A stretch of DNA of 64,000 nt from Vibrio artabrorum (lineage in GTDB: Bacteria > Pseudomonadota > Gammaproteobacteria > Enterobacterales > Vibrionaceae). Shown here in pieces: positions 30,311-39,032 of the stretch (its first letter is position 1; each line of letters begins with the position of its first letter). The stretch lies in NCBI RefSeq assembly GCF_024347295.1, contig NZ_AP025458.1:434001-498000 (forward strand), read 5' to 3'. A program made the translations under genes and the position numbers. Below the pieces are notes generated by a model. That model had not been told where the DNA came from and did not search any database. It worked only from the letters and a program-made list of their open reading frames with translations.

Positions 30311-30434
30311 TTTTTATCCCCCCCTGCTAACTACGCTCTCCTCCTCGTTTTATTGCTAAATTCTTATGTTTTGAACGCTTTTGTTAACCAGTGTGCGCTT
30401 TGCCTCATGATTGTTACAAAAAAGTAGCTTTATC

Positions 30435-30463
30435 TTGTCAAAAAGTAGGGTTTTATTTATCAT
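30435..30463 (+). promoter_or_regulatory. Possible petABC promoter
   Basis: TTGTCA, 17 bases, TATCAT. A second candidate is TTGCCG (30464) and TACATA (30488) with 18 bases. Both lie 70-100 bases ahead of petA. Confidence 0.4.
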
Positions 30464-30560
30464 TTGCCGTTAATAAATAGAACTAAATACATATTTTGTT
30501 AGCCATGCTCTTTGTGCGGAATGATTTTCATTCATAGGGAGCAAGTGGGAGAATGTTTGG

Positions 30561-31151
30561 ATGAGCAACGCGCCTTTAAATAACGGTCGCAGGCGTTTCT
30601 TGACTGCAACAACAGCTGTTGTTGGTGGTTTAGGAGCAGCCGCTGTCGCCGTGCCTTTTATTAAATCATGGAATCCGAGTGCTAAGGCGAAAGCTGCAGG
30701 AGCTCCGGTGGAAGTGGAAGTCAGTAAGCTAGAACCGGGACAAATGGTTCGTGTCGAATGGCAAGGCAAACCTGTCTGGGTTGTACGCCGAGCTGAGTCG
30801 GTACTCGAAAACTTAAAAGCGATCGGTGGTCAACTTCGAGACCCTCAATCTGAAGCAGAACAACAACCTGAATACGCTCAAAATGTATTCCGTTCGATTA
30901 AACCGGAGTTTTTCGTTGCGGTTGGTTTTTGTACGCATTTAGGTTGTTCTCCAACTTATTTGCCAGATTCTTTTGCAGAACAAGTTCAGGGGGTTAAGTC
31001 TGGTTTCTTCTGTCCTTGCCATGGTTCAAAGTTCGATATGGCAGGTCGAGTCTTCCAAGGCGTACCCGCTCCATTGAATCTTGTTGTGCCGAAGCATATG
31101 TATTTGAGTGACACTAAGATCATGATAGGTGTCGACGAGGGAGACGCGTAA
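30561..31151 (+). CDS. petA: Ubiquinol-cytochrome c reductase Rieske iron-sulfur subunit
   Basis: Rieske subunit of the cytochrome bc1 complex, carrying electrons from quinol to cytochrome c1. The 196-residue protein has a twin-arginine-type N-terminus (NNGRRRFLTA) and membrane anchor, then the two cluster-binding motifs CTHLGC and CPCHGS near residues 130 and 150. GAG-rich sequence 10-15 bases upstream of the ATG at 30561 serves as ribosome site. Its stop overlaps the petB start (TAATG), so petABC is a tightly coupled operon for aerobic respiration. Confidence 0.96.
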   Translation: MSNAPLNNGRRRFLTATTAVVGGLGAAAVAVPFIKSWNPSAKAKAAGAPVEVEVSKLEPGQMVRVEWQGKPVWVVRRAESVLENLKAIGGQLRDPQSEAEQQPEYAQNVFRSIKPEFFVAVGFCTHLGCSPTYLPDSFAEQVQGVKSGFFCPCHGSKFDMAGRVFQGVPAPLNLVVPKHMYLSDTKIMIGVDEGDA

Positions 31152-32416
31152 TGCAAGGATTGCTTGACTGGGTAGAGAAACGTCTACCTGTAATGAATGC
31201 TTATAAAAAGCACTTATCTGAATACCCAATGCCTAAGAACTTCAATTTTTGGTACCTTTTCGGTTCTTTGGCAATGTTGGTATTGGTTAATCAAATTCTC
31301 ACCGGTATTTGGTTGACGATGAACTACGTGCCGTCTGGTGAAGGTGCTTTTGCTTCAGTTGAATACATCATGCGTGATGTGGAGTACGGTTGGTTACTGC
31401 GTTATATGCACTCGACGGGGGCTTCGGCATTCTTTGTCGTTATCTACTTGCATATGTTCCGTGGTCTAATCTACGGCTCTTACCAAAAGCCTCGTGAGCT
31501 ACTTTGGATCTTCGGTATGTTGATCTTTTTGGTACTGATGGCTGAGGCGTTCATGGGGTACTTATTACCATGGGGACAAATGTCTTACTGGGGTGCTCAG
31601 GTTATCATATCTCTATTTGGTGCGATTCCTGTTATTGGTGATGACCTAACACTTTGGATCCGTGGTGATTACATCATCTCTGGTGCAACGTTGAACCGTT
31701 TCTTCGCATTGCATGTGATTGCTCTACCAATCGTACTGTTATTGCTTATTGTACTTCACGTACTTGCGCTACATGAGGTGGGTTCGAACAACCCTGACGG
31801 CATCGAAACCAAACTGCCAAAGGGGGCAATGGGCGACGACTATAAAACTCAGTTCCCATTCCACAAGGATTACACGAAGAAATACGACATCATCGACTCC
31901 ATTCCTTTCCATCCATACGGAACGGTGAAAGATATGGTCGGTGTTGCGGGTTTTCTATTCTTATTCTGTTATGTGCTGTTCTTTAACCCTGAGATGGGGG
32001 GTTACTTCCTCGAGCCACCTAACTTTGAAGCAGCAAACCCACTGAAAACACCTGAGCATATTGCTCCTGTATGGTACTTCACTCCGTTCTACGCGATCCT
32101 TCGTGCGGTTCCGGACAAGCTATTAGGGGTGGTTGCAATGGGGGCATCTATTGTTGTCCTATTCCTACTGCCATGGTTCGATCGCTGTAAAGTGCGCTCT
32201 TATCGTTATCGTAGTAAGTTGCATTTGATTAATATCATCCAGTTTACCATAAGCTTTATTGCGCTTGGTGTACTTGGCGCGCTTCCTGCAACGCCAACGT
32301 ATACGCTACTCGCTCAGATTTTTAGCTTAGGTTACTTCATGTTCTTCGTTCTGTTGTGGTTCTACAGCAAAAATGAAGCGACGAAACCATTACCAGAAAG
32401 GGTGACATTCAAATGA
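31151..32416 (+). CDS. petB: Cytochrome b subunit of the bc1 complex
   Basis: Membrane cytochrome b with two b-type hemes and the quinol oxidation and reduction sites, 421 residues. Eight or so transmembrane helices are visible. The N-terminal half contains LRYMHSTGASAFFVVIYLHMFRGL with heme-ligand histidines, and the second pair lies in FFALHVIALPIVLLLLIVLHVLAL. The catalytic loop EPxW-like motif appears as TPEHIAPVWYFTPFYAILR. It overlaps petA by one base and petC by four (ATGA). Confidence 0.96.
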   Translation: MQGLLDWVEKRLPVMNAYKKHLSEYPMPKNFNFWYLFGSLAMLVLVNQILTGIWLTMNYVPSGEGAFASVEYIMRDVEYGWLLRYMHSTGASAFFVVIYLHMFRGLIYGSYQKPRELLWIFGMLIFLVLMAEAFMGYLLPWGQMSYWGAQVIISLFGAIPVIGDDLTLWIRGDYIISGATLNRFFALHVIALPIVLLLLIVLHVLALHEVGSNNPDGIETKLPKGAMGDDYKTQFPFHKDYTKKYDIIDSIPFHPYGTVKDMVGVAGFLFLFCYVLFFNPEMGGYFLEPPNFEAANPLKTPEHIAPVWYFTPFYAILRAVPDKLLGVVAMGASIVVLFLLPWFDRCKVRSYRYRSKLHLINIIQFTISFIALGVLGALPATPTYTLLAQIFSLGYFMFFVLLWFYSKNEATKPLPERVTFK

Positions 32417-33150
32417 AAAAGTGGATTGTAATTTTATTTGCTATGTTGCCGTCGTTGGTGATGGCGGCGGGTGCAAACGTGCCATTAGATAAGGCGAACA
32501 ATGATTTAACAGATAAAGCTTCATTACAAAATGGTGCCAAGCTGTTCATGAACTACTGTTTTGCTTGTCACTCAACACAGTATCAACGCTATGAACGTGT
32601 CGCGAATGACTTGGAGATTCCAGTCGATCTGATGAAAGAAAATCTGATTTTCGATCCTGAAGCGAAAATTGGCAGCTTAATGGTCAATGCCATGCCTGCT
32701 GACCAAGCAGCGAGCTGGTTTGGTGCTCCACCACCAGATCTCACCTTGGTTGCTCGTGTTCGTGGCGCCGATTGGCTATACACATACCTTCGTACTTTCT
32801 ATGAAGATCCGTCTCGTCCATTCGGTGTGAACAACATTGTTTTCCCTAGCGTTGGTATGCCGCATGTTCTTGAAGAGCTGCAAGGTATCCCTAAGCCGAT
32901 TTACGATACGCATATCGTCGATGGCGAGGAAGTGACGGTTGTTGTTGGCACTGAGACTGACGGCTCTGGCGAATTAAGTGCTGGTGAATACGACGAAGCG
33001 GTTCGTGACCTTGTTAACTTTTTGGTTTACTCGGGTGACCCTGTACAACTTGAACGTCATGCGATGGGTTGGTGGGTTATGGCTTTCTTAGTGATTTTTT
33101 CTATTGTTGTGATTTTACTGAAGAAAGAGTATTGGCGTGATGTGCACTAA
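32413..33150 (+). CDS. petC: Cytochrome c1 subunit of the bc1 complex
   Basis: Periplasmic heme-c subunit, 245 residues. A signal peptide (KKWIVILFAMLPSLVMAA) is followed by the heme-binding CFACH, and a later Met in SVGMPHVL is the probable axial ligand. A C-terminal anchor (GWWVMAFLVIFSIVVILLKKEYW) holds it in the membrane. It is the last gene of petABC, overlapping petB by ATGA. An extended -10 promoter for the next gene sits just past its stop. Confidence 0.95.
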   Translation: MKKWIVILFAMLPSLVMAAGANVPLDKANNDLTDKASLQNGAKLFMNYCFACHSTQYQRYERVANDLEIPVDLMKENLIFDPEAKIGSLMVNAMPADQAASWFGAPPPDLTLVARVRGADWLYTYLRTFYEDPSRPFGVNNIVFPSVGMPHVLEELQGIPKPIYDTHIVDGEEVTVVVGTETDGSGELSAGEYDEAVRDLVNFLVYSGDPVQLERHAMGWWVMAFLVIFSIVVILLKKEYWRDVH

Positions 33151-33153
33151 TTG

Positions 33154-33162
33154 TGCTATAAT
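33154..33162 (+). promoter_or_regulatory. Extended -10 promoter for sspA
   Basis: TGCTATAAT is an extended -10 with a perfect TATAAT. A partial -35 (TTGGCG) lies 19 bases upstream inside the petC end. It is about 90 bases before sspA. Confidence 0.55.
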
Positions 33163-33193
33163 GCCTCGCTAATTTCCAAATTATGTTAATGTT

Positions 33194-33226
33194 CAATGGA
33201 GGCTTTTAGGCCTCCATTGTTTTTAT
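33194..33226 (+). terminator. Hairpin with T-run between petC and sspA
   Basis: CAATGGAGGC-TTTTAG-GCCTCCATTG followed by TTTTTATTT can end the petABC transcript. It also lies in the 5' leader of transcripts from the promoter at 33157. Confidence 0.85.
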
Positions 33227-33248
33227 TTAAAGTGTACTGGAGGGCTCC

Positions 33249-33884
33249 ATGGCTGTAGCTGCCAATAAACGTTCTGTGATGACTCTTTTCTCAAGTGCCT
33301 CTGATATGTATAGCCATCAGGTGCGCATTGTTCTTGCTGAAAAAGGCGTAAGTGTTGAAGTTGAGTTGGTGGATGAAAAAAATCTACCAGCAGAGCTTAT
33401 TGAATTGAACCCGTACAAATCAGTACCGACTCTTATTGATCGTGAGCTTGCTCTGTATGACTCAAAGATCATTATGGAATACCTAGATGAGCGTTTTCCT
33501 CATCCACCATTGATGCCTGTTTACCCGGTTGCTCGTGGCAACAGTCGTCTTATGATGTACCGCATTGAGCGCAACTGGTATTCCGTTGCAGAGAAAATTG
33601 TTAAAGGTAATGCGGAAGAATCAGAAGCCGCTCGCGTGAAACTGCGCAACGACCTACTGACTCTTGCTCCTATCTTTGCTGAGTATGAATACTTCATGAG
33701 CGAAGAATTTAGCCTAATTGACTGTTACCTAGCACCGCTATTATGGCGTCTACCTGAGCTTGGTATTGAGCTGATTGGCCCTGGTTCTAAAGAGCTTAAG
33801 GTTTACATGAGCCGTGTTTTCGAACGTGATTCATTCCTCGCTTCTCTAACGGAAGCTGAGCGTGAGATGCGACTGGTTCGCTAA
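33249..33884 (+). CDS. sspA: Stringent starvation protein A
   Basis: RNA-polymerase-associated protein with a glutathione-transferase fold, involved in stress and stationary-phase gene control. The 211-residue product has the thioredoxin-like start MTLFSSASDMYSHQVRIVLAEKG, the conserved NPYKSVPTLIDRELALYDSKII segment, and a helical C-terminal domain with FSLIDCYLAPLLWRL. The GGAGG before the ATG is a good ribosome site. sspB follows after five bases, the usual sspAB operon. It lacks obvious glutathione-transferase catalytic function, as known for SspA. Confidence 0.95.
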   Translation: MAVAANKRSVMTLFSSASDMYSHQVRIVLAEKGVSVEVELVDEKNLPAELIELNPYKSVPTLIDRELALYDSKIIMEYLDERFPHPPLMPVYPVARGNSRLMMYRIERNWYSVAEKIVKGNAEESEAARVKLRNDLLTLAPIFAEYEYFMSEEFSLIDCYLAPLLWRLPELGIELIGPGSKELKVYMSRVFERDSFLASLTEAEREMRLVR

Positions 33885-33889
33885 GCGTG

Positions 33890-34384
33890 ATGGATATTTC
33901 AAATATGACTCCACGCCGACCATACATGCTTCGCGCATTTTATGAATGGCTGGTTGATAATGAATTAACTCCTCACCTGGTTGTTGAAGCAACATTACCG
34001 GGTGTGCGAGTTCCAGAAGAGTTTGTTCAAGATGGTCAGATTATTCTGAATATCGCGCCTCGTGCGGTTGGACAGCTTGAACTGGGCAACGAAGCGGTAA
34101 CGTTCAGTGCTCGCTTTAGCGGTCGTCCACACTCGGTGATCGTTCCGCTCTATGCTGTACAAGCGATTTATGCTCGTGAGAATGGTGCGGGTACCATGTT
34201 TGAACCTGAAGAGGCATACATGGCGACGTTTGAAGAAGGGATTGAAGAAAGTCCTTTTGAAAAAACAGAAAAGGGCCCATCACTGAGCGTAGCGACGGCT
34301 GACGTAGATGCTGAAGAGTCTGACTCAGATCCCGAGCCGCCTCGTCCAGCAAAAGGTCGCCCAAGCCTTCGTGTTATCAAATAG
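33890..34384 (+). CDS. sspB: ClpXP protease specificity-enhancing factor SspB
   Basis: Adaptor that brings ssrA-tagged proteins to ClpXP. The N-terminal domain contains TPRRPYMLRAFYEWLVDNELTPHL and FSARFSGRPHSVIVPL, the ssrA-binding fold. A long acidic linker (DAEESDSDPEPPRP) leads to the C-terminal ClpX-docking tail RPSLRVIK. I use the ATG at 33890; a GTG three bases upstream is also in frame. Length 164 residues. It is co-transcribed with sspA. Confidence 0.94.
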   Translation: MDISNMTPRRPYMLRAFYEWLVDNELTPHLVVEATLPGVRVPEEFVQDGQIILNIAPRAVGQLELGNEAVTFSARFSGRPHSVIVPLYAVQAIYARENGAGTMFEPEEAYMATFEEGIEESPFEKTEKGPSLSVATADVDAEESDSDPEPPRPAKGRPSLRVIK

Positions 34385-34407
34385 CATTGGCGATAATAAC
34401 AATGAAA

Positions 34408-34442
34408 CAAAAAAGCAGTGAATCTTCACTGCTTTTTTTTTG
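34408..34442. terminator. Bidirectional terminator between sspB and dolP
   Basis: AAAAAGCAGTGAA-TC-TTCACTGCTTTTTTTT is a strong, nearly symmetrical stem with A-run and T-run flanks. Confidence 0.88.
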
Positions 34443-34486
34443 TTTTTTTAAGCGCTTTTGCCAGTGCTATTGTTCTTTTAGCTGCG

Positions 34487-35095
34487 TTATTGGTTTTCAG
34501 AAACGTTTTCTTCACCGTATTCGAAGGCGCGTATTACCTGTTTTACTCCCGAGATGTTGCGTGCAATATCAGTCGCAATGTCAGCGTGTTTTCGCGAAAC
34601 CAATCCAAGCAGAAAGACTTCTGAATCTTCAGTGATGACTTTCACCTTAATACCGTTGAGTTCAGCATTGGCGAGTAAAGCCGATTTTACCTTAGTGGTC
34701 GTCCAACTGTCTTTACTTATCGCGCTCACAGACAGTGGCTCTTTTACTCTAATTTGATTGTGGATGTTTTTCACACCAGCAACTTCTTTTGCTTGGCTTT
34801 CGAATGCACGACGCTCTGAGTCAGTGGTTGCTTGTCCCATCAATACGACCGAACCTCGGTAAGAGCTAGCTGTGGCACGAACCCTACCACGGTATGGTTG
34901 TTTGTTCGTTATCGCTGCAACTTCAAATTCGATATTGTTATCGTTCCATATCTCTTTGGTGGTTCGTGTGTCAGTGACTAAGTTCGCTGTGGTTGCTGCA
35001 CCAGCAATGAAAATACCTGCACATCCAGAAAGGGACCAAGTAAGGAGTAAAGCACAGATCAGTTTAAACAGCCTTGTCGAGGTGAGTGGTTGCAT
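34487..35095 (-). CDS. dolP: BON-domain outer-membrane lipoprotein DolP (YraP)
   Basis: Outer-membrane lipoprotein that supports BAM function and envelope integrity. The signal peptide ends in the lipobox LSGC (about residue 25). Two BON domains follow, the first with GSVVLMGQATTDSERRAF and the second with EVFLLGLVSRKHADIATDIARNISGV. The 202-residue length fits YraP. It is last in the minus-strand run lpoA-yraN-diaA-dolP, the same order as the E. coli yraM-yraP locus. Confidence 0.92.
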   Translation of the reverse strand: MQPLTSTRLFKLICALLLTWSLSGCAGIFIAGAATTANLVTDTRTTKEIWNDNNIEFEVAAITNKQPYRGRVRATASSYRGSVVLMGQATTDSERRAFESQAKEVAGVKNIHNQIRVKEPLSVSAISKDSWTTTKVKSALLANAELNGIKVKVITEDSEVFLLGLVSRKHADIATDIARNISGVKQVIRAFEYGEENVSENQ

Positions 35096-35111
35096 TGTGA
35101 TGCTCCGTATA

Positions 35112-35702
35112 TCAGTCTTCGTGAGCAGGGAAGAGTACTTGATCGATTAAGTCACATAGACAGTGTAATGTCACCATGTGTACTTCATGAATGCGCGCTG
35201 TACGGTGTGAAGGAATGCGAATTTCTACATCGTGTTCTCCAAGCAAGCCGGCCATTTCCCCACCATCTTTACCCGTAAAGGCAATGATGGTCATGTCACG
35301 AGTTACCGCAGCTTCCATCGCTTTGATGATGTTCTTGCTGTTACCACTTGTAGAGATCGCCAACAAAATATCACCGGCTTGACCGAATGCACGTACTTGT
35401 TTAGAGAAGATTTCGTCATAGTGGTAGTCGTTGGCAACGGCCGTTAGCGTGGTGTTATCGGCCATCAGGGCCATTGCTGGAAGGCTAGGGCGTTCGGTTT
35501 CAAAGCGGTTGAGCAAGCACGATACAAATTGTTGAGCATTTGATGCCGAACCACCATTGCCACAACAAAGGATTTTGTTTCCGTTGAGCAAGGTCGCCAC
35601 CATGGCTTGTGCCGCATGTGTGATGGCGTCTGGCAGTGCTTCCGCTGCCGCAATTTGTATTTGAATACTTTCTGTAAAACTTTCTTTAATGCTGTCTAGC
35701 AT
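35112..35702 (-). CDS. diaA: SIS-domain DnaA initiator-associating protein DiaA
   Basis: SIS-fold protein that binds DnaA and promotes orderly initiation in E. coli; close to GmhA-type isomerases. The sugar-phosphate-binding motif is present as [14 protein letters not shown], with [11 protein letters not shown] and [15 protein letters not shown]. The 196-residue length and position between yraN and dolP match diaA rather than gmhA. It starts with ATG at 35702, two bases after the yraN stop, so the operon is compact. Confidence 0.92.
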   Translation of the reverse strand: MLDSIKESFTESIQIQIAAAEALPDAITHAAQAMVATLLNGNKILCCGNGGSASNAQQFVSCLLNRFETERPSLPAMALMADNTTLTAVANDYHYDEIFSKQVRAFGQAGDILLAISTSGNSKNIIKAMEAAVTRDMTIIAFTGKDGGEMAGLLGEHDVEIRIPSHRTARIHEVHMVTLHCLCDLIDQVLFPAHED

Positions 35703-35704
35703 GT

Positions 35705-36103
35705 TTATCCTTGGGTAATCGCGTTTTGAATCCAGTCGATATGGTCATTCGGCCCTTCAATGGCAACGATATCAAACCTGAAGTCTGTGGAGTGCACCGA
35801 CAAGCCTTGCTGCATCAGCCATACATGGGCGGTTTTGAGCAGCCGCTGTGACTTCTTTACTGTTACCATTTCAGCGGCATGTCCGTAGCGGGTTTGCTTT
35901 CGGTACTTTACCTCAGCAAACACAACGGTGTTGTTATGGCGCATTATAAGATCAATTTCGCCACATTTAGCTATGAAGTTTTCTTGAATTAACGATAAAC
36001 CGTGACTCACTAAATAGTTTTTAGCCACGGTCTCGTATTGATCACCCACTTGTTTGTGGGTGATCGTCGGTTTAGATAAGAGCTTACGGCTAAAAAGCCC
36101 CAT
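35705..36103 (-). CDS. yraN: YraN family UPF0102 endonuclease-like protein
   Basis: Member of UPF0102, which has a restriction-endonuclease-like fold but no settled function. The ATG at 36103 (MGLFSRKLL) gives 132 residues and overlaps the end of lpoA by 14 bases; an open extension to 36133 lies inside lpoA. The fold core is visible as [22 protein letters not shown], with the D-ExK type nuclease residues. It is followed directly by diaA, the conserved E. coli order. Confidence 0.9.
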   Translation of the reverse strand: MGLFSRKLLSKPTITHKQVGDQYETVAKNYLVSHGLSLIQENFIAKCGEIDLIMRHNNTVVFAEVKYRKQTRYGHAAEMVTVKKSQRLLKTAHVWLMQQGLSVHSTDFRFDIVAIEGPNDHIDWIQNAITQG

Positions 36104-37907
36104 GCTCTGCCCAGCTGATTTCGCGTTGTACAACGCAATTGTTATCTATGGTTAATATGCCCGTTTCTCCAGGAATACTGAAACCTTGTACGGCTTTCAT
36201 TTGGGGTAATGCATCCATGAGGTAGTATGCATCCATTCCCAATGCCTGCAAACGTTTTTGGCCGTTTGAATAGGCCGGCCATAGCTCGTCGAGCTCTTTG
36301 TTCAGTTTGTTCTTATTGTCGATGAGTAGTGGGATGTCACTGTAGAAGACACCAGTTAAATCTTCATACTGTTTATCCCCGCTGTTACTGCGTGAATTTG
36401 AGAAGAGTGCTGGTTGGCGAGCATCTGGGTTAATTGCTACTTCAATAAAAGGTTTGATTAACGTTAGCTCTGAGTTTTTCGCCACAATGTAGACCGAATC
36501 GATATCACGACGGCTGCGTGGCTCCGTTTCTAGATCCAAGTTCAGTAATTTGTCCATTTGGGCAATACGTTGTTGGCTTTCTTGCAAACCGAATACTTGA
36601 TTGACATTACGTTGCAGTTGGCGTTTGTCAGAGAAAAAACTTACGGTGACATCGTTATTGCTGTATTTTTTCCACTCTTCTTTAAACGCTTGCTCCACTC
36701 GTTCTCCTAGGTGTCCTTTTGGCGCTAGGATAAGTGGGTATTTATAGCCTTGAGCAAAAAGGTGTTTCGCGGCTTGAGCAACTTCTTGTTCTGGTGACAG
36801 AGTGAGATAACAGATATTACTGTTTGGTTCCAACTCCTCAGGAATGTTAAGTGCTAAGGCTGGAATTGAATGTTCTTGGTCTTTCTGTGCTTGTTGCAGC
36901 TTGGTGATGTTGCTCTTTATCAATGGGCCAACAATAAAATCCACGTTATTTTTTTCCAGTGCCGCTTCAATTTCAGCGGTACTTTGCACGTTAGTATCCA
37001 AAACGGTCAGCGTCGCATCTTCTTCACGCTCTTTGTCATTCATCATCGCAAAGATGAAACCATCACGAACAAGCTGTGCTTGTCTGCCATATTTTCCGGT
37101 CAACGGCAATAATAGGGCGGTGTTGGTTGGTTTTCTGATATCTAACGCTAAAATGTCAGTGATCGCCTGAGGTGTGTATGTCGCCGCTGGGTGATGAGGA
37201 TTCTCTGCTAACCAGTCAGACAGTGTTTTCTGGAGATCGGGAAGACTCGAATTTAGTGTTTTCATATAGACAGCCAGTTGCAACCAACCCGCTAAAACAT
37301 CTTCTTCAGGGGATGTTTTGAGTTCTAAAATCTCATACTGAGAGTAGTTGTTCAGGTTCTGCCAAATACGGTCGGCCGCTTGCTGTTGAGCTTTGTCGTC
37401 ATCGGTGATGAATTCTGAATAAAGCACGAGCTCACGACTTGCTTCAAAATATTGACTTAGCATCTCTAAAATGTTGGCGCGCAGTTCGTGATAATCTTTC
37501 CACTGTTCGTTAGGAAGTTTCCACCAAGGCTGAAAGTTCAGTTGGCTGTAAGCTTGCTCCGGTTGAGAGTTGTTCACAAGTAGCCGTGCTCGGGCAAGTT
37601 GCCACTCGGCTTGTTGAACGTCGCTCAGTGCCTGTTTTGCTAAGCGCTTGATAAGCAGAGTGGCTTGATCGGTTTTTCCTGCTTGCACAGAGGCTTTAAG
37701 TGCCATGATCAGCCAGTCATTTTGCAGGCTTCCTTTGCTGCTATCCGCTTGCATCATGTAACTTTCAGTGGATTGCGCTGGATCAAGTGTAATATCAACA
37801 CGCGTCGGTGCTTGAGGGCCTGAAGAACAAGCCGCCAATGTAATTGCTAATGCAATTGGAGTGAGTAAGCGTGGTACACTGAGTCTCTTATGGTTCATCG
37901 TTGCCAT
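36090..37907 (-). CDS. lpoA: Penicillin-binding protein activator LpoA
   Basis: Outer-membrane lipoprotein that reaches through the periplasm to stimulate PBP1A. The signal peptide ends in the lipobox LAAC (about residue 27). The N-terminal half is TPR-like helical repeats (DVQQAEWQLARARLLV, SQPEQAYSQL). The C-terminal half is a periplasmic-binding-protein fold starting TNTALLLPLTGKYGRQAQLVRDGF. The product is 605 residues from the ATG at 37907; an ATG at 37898 is equally plausible. It is first in the lpoA-yraN-diaA-dolP run and divergent from rsmI, as in E. coli. Confidence 0.93.
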   Translation of the reverse strand: MATMNHKRLSVPRLLTPIALAITLAACSSGPQAPTRVDITLDPAQSTESYMMQADSSKGSLQNDWLIMALKASVQAGKTDQATLLIKRLAKQALSDVQQAEWQLARARLLVNNSQPEQAYSQLNFQPWWKLPNEQWKDYHELRANILEMLSQYFEASRELVLYSEFITDDDKAQQQAADRIWQNLNNYSQYEILELKTSPEEDVLAGWLQLAVYMKTLNSSLPDLQKTLSDWLAENPHHPAATYTPQAITDILALDIRKPTNTALLLPLTGKYGRQAQLVRDGFIFAMMNDKEREEDATLTVLDTNVQSTAEIEAALEKNNVDFIVGPLIKSNITKLQQAQKDQEHSIPALALNIPEELEPNSNICYLTLSPEQEVAQAAKHLFAQGYKYPLILAPKGHLGERVEQAFKEEWKKYSNNDVTVSFFSDKRQLQRNVNQVFGLQESQQRIAQMDKLLNLDLETEPRSRRDIDSVYIVAKNSELTLIKPFIEVAINPDARQPALFSNSRSNSGDKQYEDLTGVFYSDIPLLIDNKNKLNKELDELWPAYSNGQKRLQALGMDAYYLMDALPQMKAVQGFSIPGETGILTIDNNCVVQREISWAEHGAF

Positions 37908-37968
37908 GAGTTCTTTAAATTCCGTATCAATTTGTATCTATATTAATCGTTGAAGTGATGGTAAACAA

Positions 37969-38835
37969 ATGACAGATAACAAAACCTTGCTCACTGAGAG
38001 CCCAACGCTCTATATTGTGCCAACCCCCATTGGAAATTTGGGAGATATCACTCAAAGAGCAATTGAAATCTTATCAAGTGTCGATGTTATTGCAGCCGAA
38101 GACACACGCCACACGGGTAAGCTGCTGGCTCACTTCAATATATCAACCAGGACATTTGCTTTACATGATCATAATGAACAAAATAAAGCGCAAGTTCTAG
38201 TTGAAAGGTTATTAGAAGGTCAGTCTATCGCATTAGTCTCTGATGCGGGTACTCCTTTAATCAGTGACCCAGGTTACCATCTTGTATCACAATGTCGTCA
38301 AGCGGGTGTGAGAGTTGTGCCACTTCCAGGTGCTTGTGCTGTGATTACCGCCTTAAGTGCTTCTGGTTTGCCTTCCGATCGTTTCAGCTTTGAAGGCTTC
38401 TTACCGCCAAAGAGCAAAGGTCGTAAAGATAAATTCTTGGAGATAGCAAAGGCCGAGCGCACCTGTATTTTCTATGAATCACCGCACCGAATTTCTGATT
38501 CCCTACTGGATATGTTAGAGATTCTAGGCCCTGATCGTGAGGTTGTGCTAGCCCGTGAGCTGACGAAGACATTCGAAACCATTCAAGGGTTGCCTTTGGG
38601 GGAGCTTATTGAGTGGATTGAAGAAGATTCGAATCGTAAGCGTGGCGAGATGGTGTTATTGATTCATGGTCACCGAGAAGAAGCGACCACAGAACTGCCA
38701 GACGAAGCGACTCGCACGCTCGGCATACTAACCAAAGAGCTACCCCTTAAAAAAGCGGCAGCAATGACAGCAGAAATCTATAATCTGAAAAAGAACGCCC
38801 TCTATAAGTGGGGGTTAGAACACTTAGAGAACTAA
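37969..38835 (+). CDS. rsmI: 16S rRNA (cytidine1402-2'-O)-methyltransferase RsmI
   Basis: SAM-dependent methyltransferase acting on C1402 of 16S rRNA in the ribosomal P site. The 288-residue product has the tetrapyrrole-methylase-like fold: [15 protein letters not shown] at the N-terminus, [29 protein letters not shown] (SAM site) and GEMVLLIHG. The same window also holds rsmH (39699), which methylates the base of the same nucleotide. It is divergent from lpoA across about 60 bases. Confidence 0.95.
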   Translation: MTDNKTLLTESPTLYIVPTPIGNLGDITQRAIEILSSVDVIAAEDTRHTGKLLAHFNISTRTFALHDHNEQNKAQVLVERLLEGQSIALVSDAGTPLISDPGYHLVSQCRQAGVRVVPLPGACAVITALSASGLPSDRFSFEGFLPPKSKGRKDKFLEIAKAERTCIFYESPHRISDSLLDMLEILGPDREVVLARELTKTFETIQGLPLGELIEWIEEDSNRKRGEMVLLIHGHREEATTELPDEATRTLGILTKELPLKKAAAMTAEIYNLKKNALYKWGLEHLEN

Positions 38836-38864
38836 TGCTCCTTTCGTAAATTATGAGTTCAGAT

Positions 38865-38909
38865 ACAGATAAATGAGTCATTAAGCTTAAGCTACCCTCT
38901 TTTATCTGT
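38865..38909. repeat. Inverted repeat between rsmI and rnpB, possible rsmI terminator
   Basis: ACAGATAAA and TTTATCTGT pair exactly and continue over a mismatch as GAG/CTC, giving a 12-of-13 base stem. It is followed by GTCTCTTCTCTC, only weakly T-rich. Confidence 0.5.
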
Positions 38910-38995
38910 GTCTCTTCTCTCATTCCTCCTCGTTGGCTTTTCTGCTCAAAACCTCATCAGTTAACCATCGGTGTGCAGCATATTTGTGATCTCGC

Positions 38996-39024
38996 TAGAC
39001 ACTGCACGCTAATCTCTATACAAT
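38996..39024 (+). promoter_or_regulatory. rnpB promoter
   Basis: TAGACA, 17 bases, TACAAT, with the expected transcription start near 39031-39033, directly at the RNase P RNA 5' end. Confidence 0.75.
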
Positions 39025-39032
39025 CCGCCCTC

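Noticed and set aside
30017..30427. Plus-strand frame overlapping rpsI and its terminator
   Set aside because: Out of frame with rpsI and running through the operon terminator; a shadow.
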